Shown here piece by piece: positions 19,008 to 27,477 of a stretch of 64,000 bases of DNA. A program made the translations under genes and the position numbers. Location of the stretch: the NCBI RefSeq assembly GCF_000687165.1, contig NZ_JMKU01000017.1, positions 93,533 through 157,532 on the forward strand. The letters are read 5' to 3'. The notes beneath the pieces were generated by a model, which did not search any database, had not been told where the DNA came from, and was given only the letters and a program-made list of their open reading frames with translations. Each line of letters begins with the position of its first letter. Within the stretch, counting starts at the first letter, position 1. The stretch comes from Paracidovorax oryzae ATCC 19882 (GTDB taxonomy: Bacteria; Pseudomonadota; Gammaproteobacteria; Burkholderiales; Burkholderiaceae_C).

Positions 19008-21299
19008 ATGAACCTGCCCCGGCCCCACGACCTGCACGCCCGACTGCTGGAACGCCCCGACGCCCTGCTCGTGGTGCGCCAGCCCGTGGCGCCTCCGAAG
19101 CCCGCGCCGGGGCAGCCCGGTTCGGGCACCGATTACGTGCAGGCCACGCCCGAGATCTTCGTGGCGGTGCTGGCCGACCCCGGTGCGGAAGCGGGCTGGC
19201 GCGCCCTCGCCTTCAACGGCCACGTAGACCTGGGCACGGGCATCCGCACCGCACTCGCGCAGATCGTGGCGGAAGAACTGGAAGTGCCCCTGGCCCGGCT
19301 GGAGATGGTGCTGGGCCACACGGCCGCTTCGCCCAACCAGGGGCCGACCATCGCCAGCGCGAGCATCCAGATTTCCGCGGTGCCGCTGCGCCGCGCTGCC
19401 GCCCAGGCACGCGAGCAGCTGCTGGCGCTGGCCGCCGCGCAATGGGGCGCGGATTCCGGACAACTGCAGGCACGCGACGGCATCGTGCGTTTCGCGGAGG
19501 GTGGCGACGCACGCACGCTCCACTACGGACAGCTATTGCAGGGTCTGCAGGGACAGCGCCTGCACCTCCCGCTGGCACCGCCCGATCAGCCGGTAAAGCT
19601 CAAGCCCTCGAGCGACTACCGCCTGGTGGGCCGCGGCGCCGCGCGCGTGGACATTCCCGCCAAGGCCACCGGCGAGCTGAGCTTCGTGCACGACGTGCGT
19701 GTGCCGGGCATGCGCCATGGCCGCGTCGTGCGCCCGCCGCACCCCGGCCGCGACGGCGGCGATTTCATCGGCCACTGCCTCGTCGCGGTGGACCATGCCT
19801 CCGTCGCCCACCTGCCCGGCAACGTGCAGGTGGTCGCCGAGGGTGACTTCGTCGGCGTGGTCGCCGACCGCGAAGAGCAGGCCATCGCCGCACTGCGCGC
19901 GCTGCGCGTGCAATGGCGGCCCGTGCCTCCCGCACCCGACCTGCGCGACGTGGCCGGCGCCATCCGGGCGAACCCGGCGCAGCGCCGCGCGCTGGTGGAC
20001 GAGGGCGATGTGGATGCCGCGTTCGCGGACGCGGCAACGGCCACCGTGCTGGAGCGCAGCTACGTCTGGCCCTACCAGATGCACGCCTCCATCGGCCCCT
20101 CCTGCGCGGTGGCCGACTTCCAGGGCGGGCGGCTCACCGTGTGGTCCGGCACGCAGAACCCGCACATGCTGCGCACCGACCTGGACCGGCTGCTGCGGCT
20201 GGGCGAGGACCGCATCGACATCGTGCGCCTGGAGGCCGCGGGCTGCTACGGCCGCAACTGCGCCGACGACGTGTGCGCCGACGCAGCCCTGCTCTCCATG
20301 GCCGTGGGCGCACCGGTGCGCGTGCAGCTCACGCGCGAGCAGGAGCACCAGTGGGAGCCCAAGGGCACGGGCCAACTCATGGACGTGCGCGCGGCCATCG
20401 GCCATGGCGGCGAGCTGCTGGCCTGCGATTTCGCCGTGCGCTATCCCTCCAACGATGCGCCCCTGCTGGCCCTGCTGCTCACGGGCCGCGTGCCGGGCCA
20501 GCCGCGCACGCTGGAGATGGGCGACCGTACCGCCGTGCCTCCCTACCGCTACGCGAGCCGGCGCATCGCCTGCCACGACATGGCGCCGCTGGTGCGATCG
20601 TCCTGGCTGCGCGGCGTGTCCGCCCTGCCCAACTCCTTCGCCCACGACTGCATGATCGACGAGCTGGCCCACGCGGCCGGCGCCGATCCGGTGGACTACC
20701 GCATCCGCCACCTCGACGACCACCGCGCCATCGACCTGATCGACGCCACGGCACGCCATGCGGGCTGGCAGCGCGGTCAGCCGGGCAGCCGGGGAAAGCC
20801 CGGTGCCCAGGGTCTGCTGCGCGGTCGCGGCGTGGCCTATGCGCGCTATGTGCACAGCCGGTTTCCCGGCTTCGGCGCGGCCTGGGCCGCATGGGTCGTC
20901 GATATCGAGGTCGATCCGGCGAGCGGCTGCATCGCCGTGCGGCGCGTGGTCGTCGGCCAGGACACGGGCATGATGGTCAACCCCGACGGCGTGCGCCACC
21001 AGATCCACGGCAACGTCATCCAGACTTTGAGCCGCAGCCTGCTGGAGCGCGTCGCCTTCGATGAACGGGGCGTGGCCAGCCGCGAATGGGGCGGCTATCC
21101 CATCATCGGTTTCCGCGACGTACCACCGATCGAGGTGGTGCTCATGCCGCGCCAGGACGAGCCGCCCATGGGCGCCGGAGAATCCGCCTCGGTGCCCGGC
21201 CCGGCCGCGCTGGCGAATGCGCTGTTCGATGCGACGGGGCGGCGCTTCTACCAGGCCCCGTTCACTCCGGACGTGGTGCAGTCCGCGCTCGCCGGCTGA
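19008..21299 (+). CDS. nicB: Molybdopterin-binding dehydrogenase large subunit, likely nicotinate dehydrogenase catalytic chain
   Basis: A 763-residue xanthine-dehydrogenase-family molybdenum subunit of the isoquinoline oxidoreductase/NicB layout. The molybdopterin loop GHVDLGTGIRTALAQI is near residues 71-86, and AAGCYGRNCADD near residue 410 is the second cofactor-contact region. Near the end MGAGESASVPGP contains the catalytic glutamate (Glu725), which activates water for ring hydroxylation. This should be the chain that hydroxylates nicotinate at C6, working with the [2Fe-2S] protein at 13495-14037 and the cytochrome subunit at 10559-13498. Those lie in the opposite arm of the cluster. 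It follows nicF by 14 bp and precedes the XdhC gene by 1 bp. The symbol is used by analogy; here the P. putida single chain is split in two. Confidence 0.85.
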   Translation: MNLPRPHDLHARLLERPDALLVVRQPVAPPKPAPGQPGSGTDYVQATPEIFVAVLADPGAEAGWRALAFNGHVDLGTGIRTALAQIVAEELEVPLARLEMVLGHTAASPNQGPTIASASIQISAVPLRRAAAQAREQLLALAAAQWGADSGQLQARDGIVRFAEGGDARTLHYGQLLQGLQGQRLHLPLAPPDQPVKLKPSSDYRLVGRGAARVDIPAKATGELSFVHDVRVPGMRHGRVVRPPHPGRDGGDFIGHCLVAVDHASVAHLPGNVQVVAEGDFVGVVADREEQAIAALRALRVQWRPVPPAPDLRDVAGAIRANPAQRRALVDEGDVDAAFADAATATVLERSYVWPYQMHASIGPSCAVADFQGGRLTVWSGTQNPHMLRTDLDRLLRLGEDRIDIVRLEAAGCYGRNCADDVCADAALLSMAVGAPVRVQLTREQEHQWEPKGTGQLMDVRAAIGHGGELLACDFAVRYPSNDAPLLALLLTGRVPGQPRTLEMGDRTAVPPYRYASRRIACHDMAPLVRSSWLRGVSALPNSFAHDCMIDELAHAAGADPVDYRIRHLDDHRAIDLIDATARHAGWQRGQPGSRGKPGAQGLLRGRGVAYARYVHSRFPGFGAAWAAWVVDIEVDPASGCIAVRRVVVGQDTGMMVNPDGVRHQIHGNVIQTLSRSLLERVAFDERGVASREWGGYPIIGFRDVPPIEVVLMPRQDEPPMGAGESASVPGPAALANALFDATGRRFYQAPFTPDVVQSALAG

Positions 21300-21300
21300 C

Positions 21301-22281
21301 ATGGAGGCGGGCGACCTGGACAGCCTCGTGCTGCGCACGGCGGACGGCTGGCTGCAGGCCGGCGTTCCCGCATGGCTGGTGGCCGTCGCACGCACCTGGG
21401 GATCGTCGCCGCGGCCGCCGGGATCGCTCATGGCGATGAATGCACGCGGCGAGGTGGTGGGGTCCGTCTCGGGCGGCTGCATCGAGGACGATCTGGTGCG
21501 CCGCGTGCAGCAGCAGGCCACGGCGCGGACGCACGGCACCACGGCACGTCCCGAAGTCCTGCGCTACGGCATCTCGGCTGACGAGGCCCATCGCTTCGGC
21601 CTGCCCTGCGGCGGCACCGTGGAACTGGTGGTGGAGCCACTGCGGGAGCGCAGCCGTCTGCCGGAACTGATGGAGGCCTGCGCACGGCGGCGCTGCGTGG
21701 AGCGCACGCTGCACCTGGCCACCGGCGACGTGCTGCTGCGCGAAGTCGCGCAGGGTGCGGCGCCGCAGCTGGATGCCGAGCGCTTCGTGACGTGCTTCGC
21801 GCCGGTCGCGCGCCTCGTCGTCATCGGCGCGGGCGACACCGCGTACTACGCCTGCCGGATGGCCCTGGACGTCGGCTTCGACATCGTGCTGTGCGACCCT
21901 CGCCTGGACGAAGCGCCCGCCTGGGCCAGGGGCCGCATCGCCTTCACGCGCGACATGCCCGACGACGTGGTCCTGGCCCTGCGGGGCGACGACCGCACGG
22001 CCGTGCTCGCCCTGAGCCACGACCCCAAGCTCGACGACCTGGCCCTGATCGAGGCCCTGCGCTCGCGCGCGTTCTATGTCGGCGCCATCGGTTCGCGCGG
22101 CAACAGCGCACGCCGGCGCGAGCGGTTGCAGACGCATTTCGGGCTGCAGGATGCCGAACTGCAGCGCCTGCACGGCCCCGCAGGCCTGTTCATCGGCAGC
22201 CGGACGCCGGCCGAGATCGCCCTCTCGATGGTGGCCGAGGTGGTGGCGGCGAAGAACGGCACGTCAGGCACCGCGTTCTAG
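21301..22281 (+). CDS. XdhC/CoxI family molybdenum cofactor maturation protein
   Basis: A 326-residue XdhC-type chaperone that loads and sulfurates the molybdenum cofactor of xanthine-dehydrogenase-family enzymes. The N-terminal CoxI domain shows VARTWGSSPRPPGSLMAM and SVSGGCIEDDL, with the conserved cysteine thought to take part in sulfur or cofactor handling. A second cysteine lies in FGLPCGGTVELVVEPL. The C-terminal Rossmann domain holds VVIGAGDTAYYACRMA and the closing VGAIGSRGNSARRRERL and GLFIGSRTPAEIALS motifs. It begins 1 bp after the molybdopterin subunit stop, so it almost certainly serves that enzyme. It is the last gene of the plus-strand nicotinate arm. Confidence 0.9.
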   Translation: MEAGDLDSLVLRTADGWLQAGVPAWLVAVARTWGSSPRPPGSLMAMNARGEVVGSVSGGCIEDDLVRRVQQQATARTHGTTARPEVLRYGISADEAHRFGLPCGGTVELVVEPLRERSRLPELMEACARRRCVERTLHLATGDVLLREVAQGAAPQLDAERFVTCFAPVARLVVIGAGDTAYYACRMALDVGFDIVLCDPRLDEAPAWARGRIAFTRDMPDDVVLALRGDDRTAVLALSHDPKLDDLALIEALRSRAFYVGAIGSRGNSARRRERLQTHFGLQDAELQRLHGPAGLFIGSRTPAEIALSMVAEVVAAKNGTSGTAF

Positions 22282-22282
22282 A

Positions 22283-22391
22283 GCGGCCCACAGGACCCAG
22301 CAAAACGGTTCTGGCGAGGCGCCGCATCGCAGGCAGTACGCACCAGTACGACAAGATGCGGCAACGACGCCAGAAGGGTTCCGTGGGTCGC
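22283..22391. repeat. Long imperfect inverted repeat between convergent genes, probable bidirectional terminator
   Basis: About 109 bp that fold back on themselves. GCGGCCCACAGGACC at 22283-22297 pairs with GGTTCCGTGGGTCGC at the right end, TTCTGGCG with CGCCAGAA, and GCCGCATC with GATGCGGC. GTAC at 22336-22339 and 22346-22349 flanks the apex. It fills the whole gap between the XdhC gene and the Bug-family gene, which converge here. The size and composition suggest a REP-like dispersed element that also stops transcription from both sides; dispersal is inferred. Confidence 0.6.
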
Positions 22392-22393
22392 TC

Positions 22394-23380
22394 TCAATCC
22401 ACGCTGGCGCCGGACTCCTTCACCACCTTGCCCCACTTCACGCTCTCCTTCTGGATGAAGTCGGCGAACTGTGCGGGTGTCTCGCCGGCAGCCTCGGCGC
22501 CCTGCTCCGCGAGCTTCTTCCGGATGTCGGGCTGCGCGAGCACCTTCACGATGGTGGCGTTGAGCTGGGCGACCACGGGCGCAGGAGTGGCGGCGGGCGC
22601 GAACATGCCGAACCACGACGTCGCTTCGTAGCCGGGCACGCCAGCTTCGGCGATGGTCGGCACGTCGGGCAGTTCGGGCGAGCGCCTGGCGGTGGTGACG
22701 GCGATGGCGCGCAGCTTGCCCGAGCGCACGTGCTGGATGGCCGAGGGCATGTTGTCGAACATGATCGCGATCTGGTTGCCGAGCAGGTCGGTCACGGCCG
22801 GCGCGCTGCCCTTGTAGGGCACGTGCTGCATGTCCACCTTGGCCATGCTCTTGAACAGCTCGCCCGACAGGTGGATGGAACTGCCGCTGCCCGAGGAGCC
22901 GAAGTTGATCTTGCCCGGGTTGGCCTTGGCATAGGCGATCAGCTCCTGCACCGTCTTGAAGGGCTGCGCGGGGTTGGCGACCAGCAGGTTGGGCACGTTG
23001 GCCACGCGGGTCAGGGGCGCGAAGTCCTTGATCGGATCGAACGGCATCTTCTTGTAGAGCGCCGCATTGATGGCGTGCGTGCCCACCGTGCCCATGAAGA
23101 GCGTGTAGCCGTCGGCCGGTGCGCGTGCCGCGACCTGGCCGCCGATGTTGCCGCCCGCGCCGGCGCGGTTGTCCACCACCACCGACTGGCCCAGCTCGGC
23201 GCCCATGCCCTGGGCGATGATGCGCGCCAGGATGTCGGTGGTGCCGCCGGCCGCGAACGGCACGACGATGGTGATGGGCTTGCTCGGGAACGCCTGGGCG
23301 GCGGCGAGGCCGGGCAGCAGGGCGCAGGCGGCAGCGGCGGCGAGCAGGCCGCGGCGGAAGGTGGAGTGGGCGATGGTCAT
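22394..23380 (-). CDS. Bug family periplasmic solute-binding protein (TTT receptor)
   Basis: A 328-residue extracytoplasmic binding protein of the Bug/TctC family, which captures carboxylated solutes for tripartite tricarboxylate-type transport. A clear signal peptide ends in ALLPGLAAAQA. The mature part starts FPSKPITIVVPFAAGGTTDI, a near-perfect Bug N terminus, and later shows VDNRAGAGGNIG and HVPYKGSAPAVTDLLG. It is the last gene of the beta-ketoadipate operon. No TctA/TctB membrane partners are in the window, which is usual for the very large Bug families of this group. The ligand is unknown; an aromatic acid or lactone feeding the operon is plausible from context. Confidence 0.9.
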   Translation of the reverse strand: MTIAHSTFRRGLLAAAAACALLPGLAAAQAFPSKPITIVVPFAAGGTTDILARIIAQGMGAELGQSVVVDNRAGAGGNIGGQVAARAPADGYTLFMGTVGTHAINAALYKKMPFDPIKDFAPLTRVANVPNLLVANPAQPFKTVQELIAYAKANPGKINFGSSGSGSSIHLSGELFKSMAKVDMQHVPYKGSAPAVTDLLGNQIAIMFDNMPSAIQHVRSGKLRAIAVTTARRSPELPDVPTIAEAGVPGYEATSWFGMFAPAATPAPVVAQLNATIVKVLAQPDIRKKLAEQGAEAAGETPAQFADFIQKESVKWGKVVKESGASVD

Positions 23381-23454
23381 GGCTTGTTTCCTCGGATCTC
23401 TTCGTTGTATGGGTGCGGTGCGGTGGGTGGCAAGTGCGCGGCGCGCACCCGCGC

Positions 23455-23739
23455 TCACTCCTGCACGATGGACGACGGGTGGTTGGCCAGCGGCGTCACC
23501 TTGATTTCCATGTACGGGAACAGCGGCAGCCCGCTCAGGATGGTGTGCAGCTCGTCGTTGCCGGACACGTCGAAAATGCTCACGTTGGCGTATTCGCCGA
23601 CGACGCGCCACAGGTGGCGCCACTTGCCGTCGCGCTGCAGCTGCTGCGAATACTCCTTCTCCTTGCGCTTGATCTCGTCGGCCACTTCGGGGGCCAGCGT
23701 GGACGGGATGCGGACGGTCATTTCAGCCATGAACAGCAT
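23455..23739 (-). CDS. catC: Muconolactone delta-isomerase
   Basis: A 94-residue protein of the muconolactone isomerase family, which shifts the double bond of (+)-muconolactone to give 3-oxoadipate enol-lactone. The N terminus MLFMAEMTVRIP, the basic stretch KRKEKEYSQQLQRDGKWRHL and the C-terminal half LHTILSGLPLFPYMEIKVTPL match the family along its whole length (usual size 90-96). It forms decamers in characterised cases. The product is the substrate of PcaD, encoded four genes upstream in the same operon. The cycloisomerase CatB and catechol dioxygenase CatA are not in the window, so the source of muconolactone, or of a substituted analogue, lies elsewhere. Confidence 0.92.
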   Translation of the reverse strand: MLFMAEMTVRIPSTLAPEVADEIKRKEKEYSQQLQRDGKWRHLWRVVGEYANVSIFDVSGNDELHTILSGLPLFPYMEIKVTPLANHPSSIVQE

Positions 23740-23799
23740 GGGTTGCTCCTTGGGGTTCGGGTTGGGATGTCGAAAGAAGGCGGGCGGCCCGGGCGGCCC

Positions 23800-25137
23800 T
23801 CACAGATGCGGCCAGACCAGCATGGTCACGGCATAGATGGCGCCCACGAGCAGCATGGAAACCACCGTGTAGCCCATGATGTCCTTGAGCTTGAGCTTGG
23901 ACAGCGCCAGCGCCGGCAGGATCCAGAACGGCTGCACGAGGTCGTTCCAGCCGTTGCCCAGCATCACCGACATGGCCGTCTGCGCCTGCGAGGCGCCCAG
24001 CGTGGTGGCCGCGTTGATCATGAATGGGCCCTGCAGCACCCAGTGGCCGCCGCCCGAGGGCGCGAAGAAGTTGATCACGAAGGAACTCACGAGGCCCCAC
24101 AGCGGCAGCGTGGCGGCGGTGGATATGTTCACGAACACGTGCGCGATCGATTCCACCAGCCCCGAGCCGTGCATGATCGCCATGATCCCGGCGTAGAACG
24201 GGAACTGCAGGATGATCCCGCCGATCGTCTTCACGCCCTCGTTGACCTTCTCCACGTACTTCATCGGCGTGCCCAGCAGCAGCACCCCGAGGAACAGGAT
24301 GAAGAAGTTGATCATGTTCAGGTCGAGGTTGCCGCCGCGGATGAAATGCATGGCCACGTACGCCATGCCGCACAGCCCGATCAGCAGGCTCAAGACCCGG
24401 CTGTTGTTCAGGCGGTACGCCAGCGTCTTCTCGTCGCCCAGCAGCCCCTCGGCGCTGGCGGCGGGTTTCGCATCGGCCACGGTGGCCGGGTCCAGCTCGA
24501 CCACCTTCTCGCCCTGCTTCGGGTGCATCGCGGCATTGAGCAGCGGCAGCGCGATCAGCACGGCCAGGCTGGTGAGCAGGATGGGCGCGGAGAAGATCGT
24601 CTGCGTGAGCGGGATCAGGCCCATCGTGCCCTCGAACGCATGGCCCTTGGTGGAGATGAGCACGGGGATCGTCGCCGAGAAGCCCAGGCTGTACATCGTG
24701 AAGCCCGTGTAGGCCGCCGCGATGATCAGCGGATAGTGCACGCCGCGCACCTTCAGTGCCAGCTTGCGCGCCATGATGCCGCCGATCACCAGGCCGAAGC
24801 CCCAGTTCAGGTAGCTGCCCACGCCGCCCACGATGGTCGCGACGATGATGGCCTGGCGCGGCGTGCTCACGCGCGCGGCGATGCGGTCGAGGAACCGGTC
24901 CACGATGGGCGCGGCCGCCAGCACGTAGCCCATCACCAGGATCACGGCCATCTGCGTCGTGAAGGCCAGCAGGCTCCAGAAGCCCTTGCCCCAGTCCTGC
25001 ACCACGGCATCGATCGGGCGGCTCTCCACGCCGAAGGCCAGCGCCATGGTCAGCAGCGTGAGCAGGATCGCGAAGACGAACGGATCGGGCAGGTAGCGCC
25101 GCATCAGCTCGGTGAAGAAGGCGGTGATTTTCGACAT
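23800..25137 (-). CDS. atoE: Short-chain fatty acid transporter, AtoE family
   Basis: A 445-residue membrane protein with ten or more helices, matching the AtoE/SCFA transporter family over its length. Family features are the start ITAFFTELMRRYLPDPFVFA, the segments NWGFGLVIGGIMARKLA and LQFPFYAGIMAIM, and the conserved SFVINFFAPSGGGHWVLQGP near residue 355. Known members import short-chain fatty acids such as acetoacetate. In this operon it may bring in a short-chain acid or oxo-acid that is activated by the co-encoded CoA transferase, a context inference. It starts 59 bp after the SDR gene on the same strand. The substrate remains uncertain. Confidence 0.9.
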   Translation of the reverse strand: MSKITAFFTELMRRYLPDPFVFAILLTLLTMALAFGVESRPIDAVVQDWGKGFWSLLAFTTQMAVILVMGYVLAAAPIVDRFLDRIAARVSTPRQAIIVATIVGGVGSYLNWGFGLVIGGIMARKLALKVRGVHYPLIIAAAYTGFTMYSLGFSATIPVLISTKGHAFEGTMGLIPLTQTIFSAPILLTSLAVLIALPLLNAAMHPKQGEKVVELDPATVADAKPAASAEGLLGDEKTLAYRLNNSRVLSLLIGLCGMAYVAMHFIRGGNLDLNMINFFILFLGVLLLGTPMKYVEKVNEGVKTIGGIILQFPFYAGIMAIMHGSGLVESIAHVFVNISTAATLPLWGLVSSFVINFFAPSGGGHWVLQGPFMINAATTLGASQAQTAMSVMLGNGWNDLVQPFWILPALALSKLKLKDIMGYTVVSMLLVGAIYAVTMLVWPHL

Positions 25138-25195
25138 GGAGTTGTCTCTTTGGTGTTGTGAGTTTTGAGAAAAAGAGAGCGGGAAATGGCGACCG

Positions 25196-25930
25196 TCAGA
25201 CCCCGGCCACGCCCACTGTCATGCCGCCGCAGACGTACAAGACCTGCCCCGTGACGAAGCCGCTGCGCGCATCGAGCAGGTACGACACGGCATGCGCCAC
25301 ATCCTGGGGCGTGCCCACGCGCTTCACGGGCACCGCATCGATGATGGCCTGCGTGCGCGGCGCATCCGGCGGGTTGGCGCGGTCGAACAGCTCGGTGCGG
25401 ATGGGCCCCGGCCCGATGGCGTTGGCCGTGATGCCGTGGCGCCCCAGTTCCAGCGCCCAGACGCGCGTCATGCCGATCAGGCCGGCCTTGGTGGCCGAAT
25501 ACGCGGTGCGCAGTTCCTTGCCCAGGGCGGCGCGCGAGGACATGTTCACGATGCGCCCGAAGCCGGCCGCCTGCATGCCCGGCAGCAGCGCCTGCATGCA
25601 CTGCAGGCTGCAGCGCAGGTTCAGCGCCACGGCCAGGTCGAACTGCTCCAGCGTCTGCTCGGCCGCCCCGGCCGGCACCACGATGCCCACGTTGTTGACC
25701 AGGCGCGTGATGGGGCCGCCGGCCAGCGCCTGCTGCAGCGCGCGCGCCGTCTCCGCAGGGTTGGACAGGTCGGCCTGGATGCCGCCGGGCACGTGGTCGA
25801 CCACGCGGTCGATCACGACCGGCTCGTAGCCGTCGGCGCGGCAGCGTTCGGCCGTGGCCGCGCCGATGCCGGCGCCGCCGCCGGTGATGAGGACACGCTC
25901 GCGCGCGGAGGAGGCAAGGGAGTTCGTCAT
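25196..25930 (-). CDS. SDR family NAD(P)-dependent oxidoreductase
   Basis: A 244-residue classical short-chain dehydrogenase. The cofactor motif TGGGAGIG is near residue 17, NNVG near 78, the catalytic serine lies in NMSSRAALG, and the YxxxK pair is YSATK. GPGPIRTELFD follows and the C-terminal CGGMTVG closes the fold. The start at 25930 gives a normal length. The substrate is not predictable. Within the operon it lies between the YciI-like gene and atoE, suggesting it oxidises or reduces a hydroxy- or oxo-intermediate ahead of the beta-ketoadipate steps. Annotation as a 3-oxoacyl-ACP reductase is possible by similarity but unsupported by the context. Confidence 0.88.
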   Translation of the reverse strand: MTNSLASSARERVLITGGGAGIGAATAERCRADGYEPVVIDRVVDHVPGGIQADLSNPAETARALQQALAGGPITRLVNNVGIVVPAGAAEQTLEQFDLAVALNLRCSLQCMQALLPGMQAAGFGRIVNMSSRAALGKELRTAYSATKAGLIGMTRVWALELGRHGITANAIGPGPIRTELFDRANPPDAPRTQAIIDAVPVKRVGTPQDVAHAVSYLLDARSGFVTGQVLYVCGGMTVGVAGV

Positions 25931-25977
25931 GGGGAATCCTTCAGGGGAACAGGTGGCGCCGCGCTGCAGCGGAGGGC

Positions 25978-26274
25978 TCACAGGTAGCACTGCCCGTCCA
26001 CATAGGCCTTGCGCCAGCGGGTGAGCGTGACGCGCTCGAACAGCCCGGCGGCATGGAAGGGATCGGCCTCGATGAAGCGCTGCGCCTCTTCCCGCGCATC
26101 CAGAGCCACCACGTAGAGGCCGCCGCCCAGATCCTTTCCGTCGTCGTCCAGCTTGGCCCCGCAGGCCAGCAGCAGTTCCTTGTGGCGGTCCAGGAATTCC
26201 AGGTGTGCGGCACGCGTGGCCTGGCGCACGTGCTGGTGACCGGGCTTGTCGAAGGTCTCGATGATGAAAGGCAT
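25978..26274 (-). CDS. YciI family protein
   Basis: A 98-residue protein of the YCII superfamily, a dimeric alpha/beta-barrel fold shared with muconolactone isomerases and chlorophenol-pathway enzymes. Typical features are the early strand FIIETFDKPGH, the histidine in RAAHLEFLDRH, the GGLYVVALDAREEAQRFIEADP segment and the closing strand with RWRKAY. Some family members catalyse lactone dehalogenation or isomerisation; most have no known role. Its place in an operon for enol-lactone metabolism suggests work on a related lactone, but this is inference. It lies 122 bp from the cyclase-family gene and 47 bp from the SDR gene. Confidence 0.85.
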   Translation of the reverse strand: MPFIIETFDKPGHQHVRQATRAAHLEFLDRHKELLLACGAKLDDDGKDLGGGLYVVALDAREEAQRFIEADPFHAAGLFERVTLTRWRKAYVDGQCYL

Positions 26275-26396
26275 GGCGTGTTCTTTCCGTGCGCGGCGGG
26301 CCGGCACATGGTGGATGCCGCGGGCCGAGGGGCCTGCGGCGTGTTCGGGACGGGTGGCTCCCGGGCCCGCGGGTCCGGGAAGTGGCAGTGGCGGTC

Positions 26397-27467
26397 TCAG
26401 ACCGTGGCGACGGGCGTCACGGGCGAGCCCACGGCGCCGGGCAGGTTCAGCGGCGGCGCCGTCAGCAGGAACCGGTGGCGGCCGTGCTCGCGCAGCCAGC
26501 GCGCCAGCGGCGTGAGGTGCCACAGCTCGCCCAGGTGCACGCCCAGCTTGAACAGGCAGTGCTCGTGCAGCGGCAGCGCCGCGCAGCAGGCCGGCCCCGG
26601 GCGCGCGGGTAGGCCCTCGACGGCGTAGTTGTCCGCCGCGATGGCCGCGAGCTGGCTGTCGGTGATCCACTGCAGCAGCCTCTCGTCGCGGCCGTCCAGC
26701 ACCGCGCAGGCGTTGTGCAGCACCTGCGGGTCGGGATGCCGGCGCATGCCCAGCACCACGTCGGCGAAGCCCGTGTGCAGGCAGACGATGTCACCCGTCT
26801 CCACCGCCACGCCGTCGGCGTCGAGCACGCGCATCAGCGTGTCGTAGCCGACCAGCGTGCGCGCATCGCCCAGGTGGGCGCGCAGGTCGATCATCACGCC
26901 GCGGCCCTGCACGCCCGTGCGCGCCATGCCCTCGATGCCCAGGGCATGCGCGGCCGAGGTGCTGCCTGCAGGCCCCGCAGCCGCCGGCACGCCGGTGTCG
27001 CGCACGTCCTGCGGGCCGACGATGTGCCTCCCCGCCGCGTAGCCGTTGTAGTAGAGCGCCTCGGGCAGGCCGTCGCCGTTGGCGTCGAACAGCGAGCCGG
27101 CATGCGCCAGGCTGTCCCACTGCGTCGAGTACTGCAGGTACAGGATGGCCAGGTCGTCGGACATCACGTCGGTGCGGCCCGGCTCCAGTTCGGCCATCAG
27201 GCAGTTGAAATTGACCAGCCCCTTGCGCAGCGTGGGCCGCAGCACGGGCGGATGCCGGTTGGGGTTGAGCGCGCTGCCGCCCGGATAGTCCAGCGGCAGG
27301 CTGAGTGCGAAACTCAGGCCCTCGCGCACCTCGGCCACGCCCTGGCGCACCTTCTCGGGCGTGAGCAGGTTCAGTCGGCCCAGCTGGTCGTCGGGCCCGA
27401 AGTCGCCCCAGGTGGAGCCGGGCGGGCGCTGCTTCCAGCGGGGGTTTTCGGGCTGTGGCTGTTCCAT
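26397..27467 (-). CDS. Cyclase family protein (putative metal-dependent hydrolase)
   Basis: A 356-residue protein of the cyclase/kynurenine-formamidase superfamily. The metal-site region, normally HxGTHxDxPxH, appears in the divergent form QWDSLAHAGSLFDANGDG near residue 115, as in a large uncharacterised subgroup. Other conserved parts are GIEGMARTGVQGRGVMIDL, the LHTGFADVVLG segment and a C-terminal LHEHCLFKLGVHLGELWHL. Members hydrolyse amides, lactones or cyclic imides with a divalent metal. Here it is encoded 10 bp downstream of pcaD, so a lactone or amide feeding the beta-ketoadipate route is a reasonable guess. The specific reaction is unknown. Confidence 0.85.
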   Translation of the reverse strand: MEQPQPENPRWKQRPPGSTWGDFGPDDQLGRLNLLTPEKVRQGVAEVREGLSFALSLPLDYPGGSALNPNRHPPVLRPTLRKGLVNFNCLMAELEPGRTDVMSDDLAILYLQYSTQWDSLAHAGSLFDANGDGLPEALYYNGYAAGRHIVGPQDVRDTGVPAAAGPAGSTSAAHALGIEGMARTGVQGRGVMIDLRAHLGDARTLVGYDTLMRVLDADGVAVETGDIVCLHTGFADVVLGMRRHPDPQVLHNACAVLDGRDERLLQWITDSQLAAIAADNYAVEGLPARPGPACCAALPLHEHCLFKLGVHLGELWHLTPLARWLREHGRHRFLLTAPPLNLPGAVGSPVTPVATV

Positions 27468-27477
27468 GGAATCGGTC

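Noticed and set aside
19533..21542. A 669-codon minus-strand frame opposite the molybdopterin subunit
   Set aside because: No recognisable family and low-complexity His/Arg/Ala content; the plus strand carries an intact enzyme.
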